Source: Paracoccaceae bacterium
Lineage (GTDB): Bacteria; Pseudomonadota; Alphaproteobacteria; Rhodobacterales; Rhodobacteraceae
Length of the DNA stretch: 64,000 nucleotides
Assembly: GCA_021648025.1 (NCBI GenBank)
Contig: JAKITO010000014.1
Coordinates: 1 to 64,000 of the forward strand
Direction of reading: 5' to 3'
Shown: piece after piece, positions 26,901 through 34,526 of the stretch
How positions within the stretch are numbered: the first letter of the stretch is position 1
Layout of the letters: the number at the start of each line of letters is the position of its first letter
The notes under the pieces: generated by a model
Seen by the model: only the letters and a program-made list of their open reading frames with translations
Database searches by the model: none
What the model was told of the DNA's origin: nothing
Program-made: the position numbers and the translations under genes

Positions 26901-27394
26901 TGAACCGCGAAGGCCGCGAGCGGCTTTTGACTGCGTTTGAACAGGTCAACATCAATTTTGCCCTGCTGTTCACCCATCTGTTTGGCGGTGGAGAGGCCAA
27001 TCTGGTGATGGTTGAGAGCGACGACCCACTTGAAGCCGGGCTTGAGATCATGTGCCAGCCGCCGGGCAAGAAACTCAGCACGCTGTCGCTGCTGAGTGGT
27101 GGCGAACAGACGTTGACTGCCCTGGCGCTGATCTTTGGCGTGTTCCTTGCCAACCCGGCACCGATTTGTGTGCTCGACGAGGTGGACGCGCCTTTGGATG
27201 ACGCCAATGTCACGCGGTTTTGTGACCTGTTGGATGAAATGTGTCGTCAGACCGATACGCGGTTTTTGATCATTACCCACCACGCGGTGACGATGGCCCG
27301 AATGGACCGCCTGTTTGGCGTGACGATGGCCGAACAGGGGGTGTCGCAACTGGTGTCGGTTGACCTGAGAAAGGCCGAAATGATGGTGGCATAG
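23939..27394 (+). CDS. smc: Chromosome segregation protein SMC
   Basis: 1151 residues if started at the TTG at 23939 (LRFSKLRLTGFKSF), which aligns with the usual SMC N-terminus and has AGGCGG upstream; longer starts add an unrelated leader. Walker A GPNGCGKSNL (31-40) at the N-terminus; long coiled coils; hinge near residues 520-640 (GYEKALGAALADDLRAPLV); a second coil; then signature LSGGEQTLTALAL and Walker B VLDEVDAPLDDAN at the C-terminus. It is the condensin-type motor for chromosome folding. scpA and scpB are not in this window. Confidence 0.97.
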   Translation: MRFSKLRLTGFKSFVDPTDLIIHDGLTGVVGPNGCGKSNLLEALRWVMGENRPTAMRGGGMEDVIFAGAATRPARNFAEVSLQIDNTERLAPSGFNEADTLDIVRRITRDVGSAYKVNSRDARARDVQMLFADASTGAHSQALVRQGQIAELINAKPKARRRILEEAAGISGLYQRRHEAELKLNGAETNLGRVDDVLEQLAAQLAQLARQAKQAARYREIGELLRQAEGMLLFRRWKEADEARAAAEDVLRAKTVEASGAEANAREAAKQRLKAEEALPPLREEEAIAAAVLQRLTVERDTLADQEARARQAIEVLSGRIGQLGNDIERETGLNRDAGETIERLDWEATELAKASEGHQAKLDDAAEQARRAATVLQDREGHLSQVTEDVARLAARHQSAQRLLEDSRKMLARSQGEADKAQSAVQVSHQTVNKAATDFEAAKGAELKAVQAAEQAEVDLAAADEARTDTQAREAEARAQRSEAEGEAGALRAEMAALARLVARDGAEGGQVLDQMKVMAGYEKALGAALADDLRAPLVTADGPSGWVPVPGYDSDQALPKGVTPLDMFVSGPGVLARRIAQIGLVDGDVGNGLQASLLPGQRLVSIEGDLWRWDGYRAWAEDAPSAAALRLEQLNRLEALKQEMERVGARAEGAKGAHELLSRQLVEVSEADKAARLARRQADQQMADAARALSRAEAERNLSQGRLENLKLAVNRHLEDAMSARKQLSEAEQGLGDLDDLDNVRGEVEDIKHTVEAARITMLTHRSSHDELRREGEARTKRSQQVTKELSGWRHRLETAETRIGELAGRKTAAEGELSAAKAIPNQISTQRAELAQTITKAEARSAEATDQLSQGEAAQRTAVQNERDAERLASESREARAGAQARSEAARESVAHAAERIAEDQQLTPNQLLNQLDVSPDDMPVAQTLEAEVNRHKRQRDALGAVNLRAEEDAKDVREEHDTLAREKNDLMEAIQTLRSGISGLNREGRERLLTAFEQVNINFALLFTHLFGGGEANLVMVESDDPLEAGLEIMCQPPGKKLSTLSLLSGGEQTLTALALIFGVFLANPAPICVLDEVDAPLDDANVTRFCDLLDEMCRQTDTRFLIITHHAVTMARMDRLFGVTMAEQGVSQLVSVDLRKAEMMVA

Positions 27395-27643
27395 CTGCCA
27401 ACTGGTCACATACGCGTTTGTTCGGCTGGCAAAACGACGAGTGTCACGGATTTGGTATCGACCGACCACGATGATATCGATTTTGCCGCATTGGCCGGTC
27501 CGGGCATCCCGGTGATAAACATGCGCAATGCCATCGCCGCGCGGGGTCTGCCAATGGGCAATATCACCAAAGCCTGACGGCTTAGGCTTGTGCAGCGGAC
27601 AATGTCGTTTTAGCCTGACGTCATCTAAAACTGGAGATTTACC
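27395..27643 (+). other. Intergenic, open frame after smc
   Basis: The smc frame stays open past its TAG for 60 codons to TGA at 27575-27577, with protein-like composition (DHDDIDFAALAGPGIPVINM). No good start codon or ribosome-binding site is seen and I recognise no family. It may be a gene remnant or chance. The rest of the interval holds only the ybjN ribosome-binding site. Confidence 0.3.
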
Positions 27644-28111
27644 ATGAAAGTACTTTCAGCTGCCGCATTGGCCGCAACATTCCTGTTTCCGCAATTGGGC
27701 CAGGCCGAGCAAGTTATCGGCAAAGACCCTGAAAGCCTGGCGCGTTTCTTTGACGCCGAAGGGATGGAGTTTTCCCTGGGCACGGACGATGTTGGCGACC
27801 CAAAGATCAAGGTGGATTATTATGGCACGTCAGTGCCGATCTATTTCTACGGCTGTCGTGATAATTCCCGATGCACCGAGATTCAGCTGTTTTCCGGCTA
27901 TAAGACCGAAGGCGGCGTACGGATATCCAAAATCAACGAATGGAACGCCAACAACCGCTTTGCCCGCGCCTATATCACGGATGGCGGAAGCGTGCGGATC
28001 GAGCATGATATCTTTCTTGGCAGTTCCGGCCTGAGTGGTGATGACTTTGCCGCCATGATGGGGCTGTGGGTGACAAAGGTTCAGGAATTTGAAGAGTTTA
28101 TCGACTGGTAA
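27644..28111 (+). CDS. Secreted YbjN domain protein
   Basis: 155 residues with a signal peptide (MKVLSAAALAATFLFPQLGQA, cleavage near residue 21). The mature part fits the YbjN fold: IGKDPESLARFFDAEG, the strand pair DPKIKVDYYGTSVPIYFYG, KINEWNANNRFARAYI, and a C-terminal helix WVTKVQEFEEFIDW. YbjN-like proteins resemble type III secretion chaperones, but secreted versions have no established role. GGAGA precedes the ATG. Two Cys (GCRDNSRC) could form a disulfide in the periplasm. Confidence 0.85.
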   Translation: MKVLSAAALAATFLFPQLGQAEQVIGKDPESLARFFDAEGMEFSLGTDDVGDPKIKVDYYGTSVPIYFYGCRDNSRCTEIQLFSGYKTEGGVRISKINEWNANNRFARAYITDGGSVRIEHDIFLGSSGLSGDDFAAMMGLWVTKVQEFEEFIDW

Positions 28112-28210
28112 ACAAAGCGTTCGGCGGAGAGCGGAAGTTTAACAAATTCCAAATAAAATCACCCTGATTGTAACGAACCGCAAGCCTTTGCGGTGACTGG
28201 AGGTGATAAC

Positions 28211-28366
28211 CTGAGAAATGGAACTTACTTTAAGTGGATGGTGGTTCTGTCGGCTGGAACATTGGTCGTTGCCATCATCCGTCTTTTGATCGGCCTCTAT
28301 CGGCCTCTAAGGTCAAGAAAGAGAGCCGCGCAGTGTTCACAGCTCTGCGCGGCAGTTTTTCGGTGA
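28211..28366 (+). CDS. Candidate small membrane protein (CTG or ATG start)
   Basis: 51 codons if CTG at 28211 is used. A nine-base Shine-Dalgarno match (GGAGGTGAT, 28199-28207) sits seven bases from it. The peptide has one hydrophobic helix (MVVLSAGTLVVAIIRLLIGL) followed by a basic cluster RPLRSRKR, as in a C-in single-span protein. Alternatives: GTG at 28193 or ATG at 28238 in the same frame. The terminator at 28325 overlaps its last codons, which weakens the case. No homology recognised. Confidence 0.35.
   Translation: MRNGTYFKWMVVLSAGTLVVAIIRLLIGLYRPLRSRKRAAQCSQLCAAVFR
28325..28360 (+). terminator. Rho-independent terminator
   Basis: Perfect 9-bp stem GCCGCGCAG / CTGCGCGGC, 11-base loop, then AGTTTTT. 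It faces the plus strand and ends transcription from ybjN and the candidate small ORF before the convergent transglycosylase gene. Confidence 0.85.
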
Positions 28367-28440
28367 TAACACTGAGAAACCTACCTCAACACCAGTAATC
28401 TACCACATTCCCTAACAATTCGTAGACACGGCAATCCGAT

Positions 28441-29622
28441 TTACAGACGTTTCAGCAACTCTGCCGTCGGCCAGGCATCCGCAGGCATGCCCAGTCGCGC
28501 CTGTTCAGCCTGAACCGCCAGCCGGGTGCGCGCGCCAAGTATGCCATCGACCTTGCCCACATCATGCCCGCGCGCTTGCAGTTTCTTCTGTAGCTGTTTC
28601 ATCTGCGCCCCGTTTAGCCCCACATCAGGATTCCCGGCGTTATAAACGGCGGAACCTTCCAGCCGGTTGGCAAAATAAGCGGCTGTCAAAACATAGACAA
28701 AACTTTGGTTCCATTCAAAGTACACCTTGAAATTGGGGTAGGCGATAAAGGCCGGGCCTTTGCGCCCCTGTGGCAGAATAATTGATGCCTGCAACCCGGA
28801 GGCACCCAGCGACCCGTTACGCGCCTTGACGCCTTGCCTGGCCCAATCGCCAACCTTTTGGCTGTGGGCGGGGCCGGTTTGCGACCAGTCGAGGCCTTTG
28901 GGCACAATCACTTCCTGCAACCAGGGTTCGCTGGCACGCCAGCCAAGTTCCGACAACATTTTGGCCCCGGACATCAGGGCGTCGGGGGCTGAGGTTTTCA
29001 GGCTGACCTTGCCATCGCCATCGCCGTCCACGCCATTTTCCAGAATATCGCGCGGCAGCATCTGCACCATGCCAATTTCACCCGCCCAGGCGCCGGTGGT
29101 ACGGTTCGGGTCGAAATTGCCAAGTTCATAAAGCGACAAGGCGGCAAAAATATGTGGCCGGAACAGGTTGGGGCGGCGACAATCATGCGACAGGGTGACA
29201 AGCGCGTTCAGGGTGTTGAAATTGCCCTGAAAGCCGCCGTAGTCGGTTTCAAACGCCCAGAACGCCAGCAAAACGCCGCGGGACACGCCATACTGCGCCT
29301 CGATCCGGGCAAAAATGGCGTCAAATTTGCGCGACATCTTTTTGCCCTTGTCGATGCGGTTTTGCGAGATCAGACGCCGGGAAAAGTCGATGAACGGTTT
29401 TTGGAACACGCCTTGGGAGCGGTCGGCCTTGATGACGGCGGGGTCTTTTTTGACGCTTTGAAAGAAGGCGTTGACCTGGGCCGGGGCGTGGCCGACGCTT
29501 ACGGCTTCGGACTTCAGGCCTTTGACAAAACCTGAGAACGAGCCGCCGCACGAGGTGTTTGACTGGGCGTATAACGGAGTGGAAAAGACCAGCAAGGCTG
29601 CGAGAGTTGGGAAAAGGCGCAT
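28441..29622 (-). CDS. Lytic murein transglycosylase (MltB type)
   Basis: 393 residues. Signal peptide 1-19 (PLYAQ boundary); no lipobox, so it is soluble periplasmic. The SLT_2 domain carries the catalytic Glu125 in AFWAFETDYGGF, an EF-hand-like loop DGDGDGKVS and the substrate-cleft segment GEIGMVQMLPRDIL. The C-terminal ~60 residues (QMKQLQKKLQARGHDVGKVDGILG...) are a PG_binding_1 domain. It cleaves peptidoglycan to 1,6-anhydro-muropeptides. It lies 27 bp beyond the end of cobD on the same strand. Confidence 0.94.
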   Translation of the reverse strand: MRLFPTLAALLVFSTPLYAQSNTSCGGSFSGFVKGLKSEAVSVGHAPAQVNAFFQSVKKDPAVIKADRSQGVFQKPFIDFSRRLISQNRIDKGKKMSRKFDAIFARIEAQYGVSRGVLLAFWAFETDYGGFQGNFNTLNALVTLSHDCRRPNLFRPHIFAALSLYELGNFDPNRTTGAWAGEIGMVQMLPRDILENGVDGDGDGKVSLKTSAPDALMSGAKMLSELGWRASEPWLQEVIVPKGLDWSQTGPAHSQKVGDWARQGVKARNGSLGASGLQASIILPQGRKGPAFIAYPNFKVYFEWNQSFVYVLTAAYFANRLEGSAVYNAGNPDVGLNGAQMKQLQKKLQARGHDVGKVDGILGARTRLAVQAEQARLGMPADAWPTAELLKRL

Positions 29623-29649
29623 GAATGAATATCCTGAAATTGATAGTGG

Positions 29650-30558
29650 TCAGAGTAACGTTTGAGCAGTAGCGAAAGCAATGGCAACAATAAGGGCCAA
29701 ACCCCAGGCTTTCCAGAGCATGTTTACCGCGTCGTCAATATCCTCAGGGCCGCTGTCCTGGCGGGCTGTGCCATTGACCCACGCCAATTGTTGCATCTTG
29801 CCGTCATAACTGCGCGGGCCGGCCAGGGCGACGTTCAGGGCCCGCGCCATCGCTGCCTCGGGCCAACCGGCATTGGGCGAGCGGTGGGAACGGGCATCGG
29901 CGGCAATGGCAGGCCAGTCATGCATCTGGCCAGACAGGGCGGCAATTATCAGGCCGGTCAGACGGGAGGGGACCAGGTTTAGCAGGTCGTCAAACCGGGC
30001 CGAGGCCCACCCAAATTCAGCATAACGGGCGGTGCGGTAGCCGATCATGCTGTCGGCGGTGTTGATCATTTTGTAGATCAACAGCCCCGGCAGCCCGGCG
30101 ATGGCAAACCAGAACAGCGGGGCGATAACCCCGTCACCGAGGTTTTCCGAAGCGCTCTCAATGGCGGCGCGGGTCACTTGGCTTGTGGTCATATTGCTGC
30201 AATCGCGACTGACAATATGGGCAACCGTTTGACGGCCTTCAGGCAAAGACCGGCGCAGGGCATCTGCGACGGCGCTGACATGGTCGACCAGGGACCGCTG
30301 GGCAATCATTATCGCCGCACAAAGGACTTCGGCAACCGGGCCCAATTGGGTCAGGCCCCATCCCAGCAACAAGGCCGCCGCGACGAGCAGTAACACCAGC
30401 ATCACGCCTTTGGAACGCAGGAACGCGCCGGTGTTCAAGGAGTTGTCCAGCCAGTTGATCATACGGCCCATGACAACGGCCGGATGCGGGATGCGCGACC
30501 AGAGCCACGACGGCTCGCCCAATGTTGCGTCTAAAAGCATGGCCAGAACAAGGATCAT
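29650..30558 (-). CDS. cobD: Adenosylcobinamide-phosphate synthase CobD/CbiB
   Basis: 302 residues. This is the membrane enzyme that attaches the aminopropanol (phosphate) arm to adenosylcobyric acid in B12 synthesis. Seen: [26 protein letters not shown] at the start, the [27 protein letters not shown] core, [32 protein letters not shown], and four to five hydrophobic helices. No other cob gene is nearby, so it is separated from the main cobalamin cluster. The ATG at 30558 lacks a strong ribosome-binding site. Confidence 0.95.
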   Translation of the reverse strand: MILVLAMLLDATLGEPSWLWSRIPHPAVVMGRMINWLDNSLNTGAFLRSKGVMLVLLLVAAALLLGWGLTQLGPVAEVLCAAIMIAQRSLVDHVSAVADALRRSLPEGRQTVAHIVSRDCSNMTTSQVTRAAIESASENLGDGVIAPLFWFAIAGLPGLLIYKMINTADSMIGYRTARYAEFGWASARFDDLLNLVPSRLTGLIIAALSGQMHDWPAIAADARSHRSPNAGWPEAAMARALNVALAGPRSYDGKMQQLAWVNGTARQDSGPEDIDDAVNMLWKAWGLALIVAIAFATAQTLL

Positions 30559-30702
30559 TTAACAGGCAGCAATTCGGAGAAAGTGTGGGAAAAGCATTGG
30601 CGGTCCTTTGAATGCCCGGTATCTGCCTTAAAACCGGTATCAGGCGGAAAATTGCCGGACAAGCAAGTATTCCAATATCGGGCGGTTTGCCTTAGGATTT
30701 CG

Positions 30703-30717
30703 TTAAGACGTTATTAA
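30703..30717 (+). promoter_or_regulatory. CtrA binding site
   Basis: TTAA-GACGTTA-TTAA, an exact match to the full CtrA consensus TTAA-N7-TTAA, 73 bp before the ATG of the receiver gene at 30791. No other perfect match was noticed in the window. CtrA in Rhodobacterales controls motility, gene transfer agent and c-di-GMP functions, so the gene downstream is a candidate regulon member. Confidence 0.8.
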
Positions 30718-30790
30718 TATCTTCTTCACATCACTTGGTGTTAGGGGATTGGCGCAATCAGAACCAAGGGGACGTGCCGGGTATCGTGAT

Positions 30791-31153
30791 ATGAATGTCT
30801 TGATTGTAGAAAGTAAACCAGAGCTGGGATCGCTTTGGCAGCGGCATCTGGAAAGGATGGGCGCTTTGGTGACCCTGGTCCAGAGCCAGGATGAAGCGAC
30901 CCTTGCCTTATGCAACGAGGATTATTGTATCATGGTTCTTGATCTGGTGCTGGACGAAGGCAGCGCCCTGGCCGTCGCAGATTTCGCCAGTTACCGCAGG
31001 CCAGACACGCGGGTGATCTTTGTCACCAACACCAGCTTTTTCTCGGACGGATCAATTTTTGCCCATAGCTCAAACGCTTGCGCATATGTGCAAAGCGCCA
31101 CGCCGCCTGAAGATCTGGCAGCTATGGTCGAACATTACGCGTCTACGCCCTAA
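30791..31153 (+). CDS. Single-domain response regulator, degenerate receiver
   Basis: 120 residues, just one receiver fold: MNVLIVESKP, then MVLDLVLDEGS with the phosphoacceptor Asp51, and VIFVTNTS. The usual acidic pair after the first strand is Glu7-Ser8, and the conserved Lys of the last loop (YLxKP type) is replaced in AYVQSATPPED by Ser102. Phosphorylation or switching is therefore probably altered. No output domain, so it acts by protein contact. A CtrA box precedes it. It overlaps the convergent GST gene by 4 bp at the stop codons. Confidence 0.85.
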   Translation: MNVLIVESKPELGSLWQRHLERMGALVTLVQSQDEATLALCNEDYCIMVLDLVLDEGSALAVADFASYRRPDTRVIFVTNTSFFSDGSIFAHSSNACAYVQSATPPEDLAAMVEHYASTP

Positions 31154-32124
31154 CCCCGCCCATGCGGTTCGTGGTAGTCAAGGACCGGGTTAACCGGAAT
31201 GATCCGGTGTGGGTTAATATTGTCATGGCTAAAGTAATAATGCCGTACGATGTGCAGCATCCCAACACTTTTGGCGACACCTGGCCATTGATAAAGTTCA
31301 CGGGTAAAGCCCCAAAGGTTGGGGTAATCAACCAACCGCCTGCGGTTGCATTTGAAATGCAGGTGATAGACCGGATCAAACCGGATCAGGGTGGTGAACA
31401 GCCGCCAATCGGCCTCGGTGATTTGGTCGCCCATAAGATAGCGACAGGTCGCCAGATGTGATTCGAGCCAGTCGAGGCTGTCAAACAGCGGCCCCACGGC
31501 GGCATCATAAGCACCTTGGGTAGTGGAAAATCCGCACTTATAGACACCATTGTTGACGGTATCGTAGATCCGGGAATTTATTTTTTCTATTTCGCTACGC
31601 AGTTCGGCGGGCCAATAATCGTCTGAATTGCCGGTCAGCCCGTCAAAGGCGGAATTGAACATGCGGATGATTTCCGAACTTTCATTGGATACGATGGTGC
31701 CTTGCGCCTTGTCCCAAAGGATCGGCACCGTCACACGGCCACTGAAACCCGGATCAGCGCGGGTATAGATCTGGTGGGCGAACTCTGACCCAAACAGGGC
31801 ATCGCCGGTGGCCCCGTGGTCGTCCGTTTCAAATGTCCAGCCGTTCAAGAGCATATCCGGGTGCACAACCGAGACGTCGATTATGTCGCCCAGCCCCTTG
31901 AGTACACGAAAGATCAGTGCCCGGTGCGCCCAGGGACAGGCAAGGCTGACATACAAATGATAACGCCCCGGTTCCGCCTTGAACCCACCCACACCACTTG
32001 GCCCGGCAGCACCTTCGGCGGTGATCCAGTTGCGAAACTGCGCATCGGCCCGTTTGAATGCCCCACCGGTAGATTTGGTTTCATACCATGTGTCGTGCCA
32101 TTTGCCGTCAATCAACAATCCCAT
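31150..32124 (-). CDS. yqjG: Glutathionyl-hydroquinone reductase
   Basis: 324 residues from the ATG at 32124, with AAGGAGACC upstream; the in-frame extension to 32253 is not needed. It is an Xi-class glutathione S-transferase. The thioredoxin-like domain has the catalytic Cys63 in LACPWAHR; further hallmarks are SNESSEIIRMFN, YKCGFSTTQGAYD and GDQITEADWRLFTTLIRFD. These enzymes reduce glutathionyl-hydroquinones to hydroquinones in the cytoplasm, linking to aromatic or quinone metabolism. It is monocistronic. Confidence 0.95.
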   Translation of the reverse strand: MGLLIDGKWHDTWYETKSTGGAFKRADAQFRNWITAEGAAGPSGVGGFKAEPGRYHLYVSLACPWAHRALIFRVLKGLGDIIDVSVVHPDMLLNGWTFETDDHGATGDALFGSEFAHQIYTRADPGFSGRVTVPILWDKAQGTIVSNESSEIIRMFNSAFDGLTGNSDDYWPAELRSEIEKINSRIYDTVNNGVYKCGFSTTQGAYDAAVGPLFDSLDWLESHLATCRYLMGDQITEADWRLFTTLIRFDPVYHLHFKCNRRRLVDYPNLWGFTRELYQWPGVAKSVGMLHIVRHYYFSHDNINPHRIIPVNPVLDYHEPHGRG

Positions 32125-32347
32125 CGGGGTCTCCTTTTTGCGCATGAGCCCACCATAAGCGAAATTGCCAAAACCCCCATGACTGTTGGCGCACAACCTG
32201 TCTGCACGGGTACACAACCAAAGGAAAAGTAATGTGCTACCTTTGCGCAACAAATTTGGGTTAGAGTGGGCAGAGCTGAACCAGAGGCTTGATTCTCGTC
32301 TGCTGCGGTTCAGTGTGAAGGTCTAGTTTCAGGAAATAGCTGCTGTC

Positions 32348-32692
32348 ATGTCTACTTATATGTCCAAAGAGGTCCGCGAGGGCCTGAAAGCTGCGCAGAT
32401 TGCTGCGTTGAAGAAAGCCAGCCGTTTGCGGGTGTTGGTGGGGGAGCAATATGTCCCGGTGCTGCGCCTTTGGAAAGACGGCTTTGCGGTCGAGGCCGAG
32501 AATGCCCCGGTGATGCGCGGGTTGGTCGATATCTATGATGGCGGGCGTCACATCTATCAGTGCCTGATTGTCGCGTCCGAGCTGGATGCAGGCGAGATGT
32601 GTTACGAATTCAAACGCAACACCAGCGCGCAGGACCACGCCCCGCTTGATTTCTATCGCGAGATCGAAGCGCCGGTTGGGTTGCTGGAATAA
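32348..32692 (+). CDS. Conserved hypothetical protein
   Basis: 114 residues, soluble. After a helical N-terminus (VREGLKAAQIAALKKASRL) it is mostly beta: RVLVGEQYVPVLRLW, GFAVEAENAPVMRGLVDIYDGG, HIYQCLIVASE, and a last helix-strand MCYEFKRNT. The strand pattern is reminiscent of a PilZ-like barrel, but the PilZ c-di-GMP motifs (RxxxR, DxSxxG) are not visible, so I do not assign it. It is convergent with the aminotransferase gene, 16 bp apart. Confidence 0.75.
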   Translation: MSTYMSKEVREGLKAAQIAALKKASRLRVLVGEQYVPVLRLWKDGFAVEAENAPVMRGLVDIYDGGRHIYQCLIVASELDAGEMCYEFKRNTSAQDHAPLDFYREIEAPVGLLE

Positions 32693-32708
32693 CCTAACGC
32701 CGGCAGTG

Positions 32709-33881
32709 TTACTGTAGATCGCCAAAAGCCGATGTCAGGCGCTTGCACGCCTCGGCCACTCGTGACGCCTGAGTGCCGAAATTGAACCGTAAGAACATCT
32801 CGCCTCCGGTCCCGAATGTGCCGCCGTGGTTCACGGCAATCCTGGCCGTTTTCTCGACCCGAGAAGTGAATTCTTCCGGCGTCATCCCGGTGTCCGAGAA
32901 ATCGACCCAAGCCAGAAAGGTTGATTCTAAAGGCATCGAAGACAGTCCGGGAATGCCGTCTATGGCCTGATCCAGCATCTGCCGGTTGCGGTCAAGATAG
33001 GCCATCTGCGCATCCACCCATTCCGCCCCTTCCGGTGAATAGGCCGCCATTGCCGCGAACTGGCCAAAGGTGTTTCCTGCCACCGCCAGCGCCGCCATCC
33101 GCGCGCCAAACTGCGCCCGCAAGGCATCGTCTTCGATGATCACATTGCCGTTGTGCAGCCCGGCAATGTTGAATGTCTTGGAGGGTGCCGTCAGAATGAT
33201 GGTCCGGTCCACAACCGAGCGGTCGGCCTCGGTCATCGGGAGATGTTTGTGGCCTTTGAAAACCAGATCGTGATGAATTTCGTCCGAGATCAGTTTCAGG
33301 TCGTGTCGCTTGCAGAAATCACCCAACCCCTGCAATTCGGCGCGGGTCCAGACACGGCCACCCGGGTTGTGGGGCGAACACAGGATAACCATGCTTTCAT
33401 TGCCGGTCATCTGCGCATCATAGGCATCGAAATCCATTTCATAGCGGCCATCGTTATTGACCAGAGGGCATTCAACCACCTGCCGCCCAGCGGCGCGGAT
33501 CACCTTGGCAAAGACGTGATAGACCGGGGTGAACAGGACAATGCCATCGTCTGGTTTGGTAAAGGCATCAAGGCACAGGCCAACCGCATTGATCAATCCG
33601 GTGGTGGTGAAAATCCAATCCGGGTCCACCTGCCAGTCATGCCGGGTTTTCATCCACCAGGCAATTGCCGCATGCAGGTCTTTTTGCGGCGCGACATAGC
33701 CAAAGATGCCATGGTCAACCAACCCTTGCATCTTGTCCAGAACCACCTGAGGCGGGCGGAAATCCGTATCTGCAACCCACATCGCCAAGCCATCTTCGGC
33801 AGGCACGCCATAGATGTTTTCCATCATGTCCCATTTGGCGCAACTCGTGCCAAAGCGGTCTATAATCGTGTCAAAGTTCAT
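32709..33881 (-). CDS. PatB/MalY family PLP aminotransferase
   Basis: 390 residues from the ATG at 33881 (MNFDTIIDRFGTSCAKWD), with GGGGAAA upstream. It is a fold-type I PLP enzyme: FTTTGLINAV, CSPHNPGGRVWT, ISDEIHHDLVF, and the cofactor Lys235 in TAPSKTFNIAGLHNGN. The PatB/MalY branch includes cystathionine beta-lyases (C-S lyases) that release homocysteine or thiols; the exact substrate is open. It is divergent from def. Confidence 0.92.
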   Translation of the reverse strand: MNFDTIIDRFGTSCAKWDMMENIYGVPAEDGLAMWVADTDFRPPQVVLDKMQGLVDHGIFGYVAPQKDLHAAIAWWMKTRHDWQVDPDWIFTTTGLINAVGLCLDAFTKPDDGIVLFTPVYHVFAKVIRAAGRQVVECPLVNNDGRYEMDFDAYDAQMTGNESMVILCSPHNPGGRVWTRAELQGLGDFCKRHDLKLISDEIHHDLVFKGHKHLPMTEADRSVVDRTIILTAPSKTFNIAGLHNGNVIIEDDALRAQFGARMAALAVAGNTFGQFAAMAAYSPEGAEWVDAQMAYLDRNRQMLDQAIDGIPGLSSMPLESTFLAWVDFSDTGMTPEEFTSRVEKTARIAVNHGGTFGTGGEMFLRFNFGTQASRVAEACKRLTSAFGDLQ

Positions 33882-34005
33882 GGTTTTCCCCGGATTAGTT
33901 TGCGGGCAGGCTAACGACAAATTCATCGGGTGCAAGGGCAGGCGTTGCCCCGGCCAAGGATATCGCCTAAATGCGAGGGCAACGCGACAATTGATGCCGG
34001 TAAAG

Positions 34006-34524
34006 ATGAAACGCAACATCCTGATTCACCCAGATCCCCGCCTGAAAAAGACCTGCGCCCCGGTTGATGACCTGTCGGATGCGTTGCGGTCTTTGGCCGA
34101 TGATATGCTTGAAACCATGTATGACGCGCCTGGTATCGGGCTGGCGGCGCCTCAGGTCGGGGTTCTGTCGCGGCTGATCGTGTTGGATTGCATCAAGGAA
34201 GAAGGGGCGCCGCCACAGCCGATGGCGATGTTCAACCCTATGGTCATTGCCACCTCGGACGAGACCAGCACCTATGACGAAGGGTGCCTGTCGATCCCGG
34301 AACAATACGGCGAAGTCACCCGGCCCGCCGAGGTTGAAGTGGCCTGGATTGACCGGGATGGCAAAGCCCGGCAACAGGTGTTTGACAAGCTGTGGGCGAC
34401 TTGCGTTCAGCATGAAATTGATCATCTGGATGGCAAGCTGTTCATTGACTATCTCAGGCCGCTGAGACGTCAGATGATCACCCGCAAGATGCAGAAACTG
34501 AAACGCGAAATGGCGCGGGGCTGA
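34006..34524 (+). CDS. def: Peptide deformylase
   Basis: 172 residues from the ATG at 34006 (MKRNILIHPDPRLKK); an ATG four codons upstream is also possible. It removes the formyl group from nascent N-termini. All three family motifs are intact: GIGLAAPQ (motif 1), EGCLSIP with metal ligand Cys94, and QHEIDHLDG with His136, catalytic Glu137 and His140. It heads an operon with a second def-like gene (2-bp gap) and fmt, so formylation and deformylation are encoded together. Confidence 0.96.
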   Translation: MKRNILIHPDPRLKKTCAPVDDLSDALRSLADDMLETMYDAPGIGLAAPQVGVLSRLIVLDCIKEEGAPPQPMAMFNPMVIATSDETSTYDEGCLSIPEQYGEVTRPAEVEVAWIDRDGKARQQVFDKLWATCVQHEIDHLDGKLFIDYLRPLRRQMITRKMQKLKREMARG

Positions 34525-34526
34525 AC

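Larger units (their letters stand above)
28202..28379 (+). repeat. Pair of short direct repeats
   Basis: GGTGATAAC-CTGAGAAA at 28202-28218 recurs as GGTGATAACACTGAGAAA at 28362-28379, with one extra A, about 160 bp apart. They flank a candidate small ORF and a terminator. A tandem CGGCCTCTA pair lies at 28291-28308 between them. Confidence 0.55.

Noticed and set aside
26021-27469. 482-codon open frame antisense to smc
   Set aside because: Lies opposite the SMC coiled coil and head domain; low-complexity shadow with no family features.
32348-32692. PilZ domain c-di-GMP receptor
   Set aside because: Strand order is suggestive, but the RxxxR and DxSxxG binding motifs are not visible.
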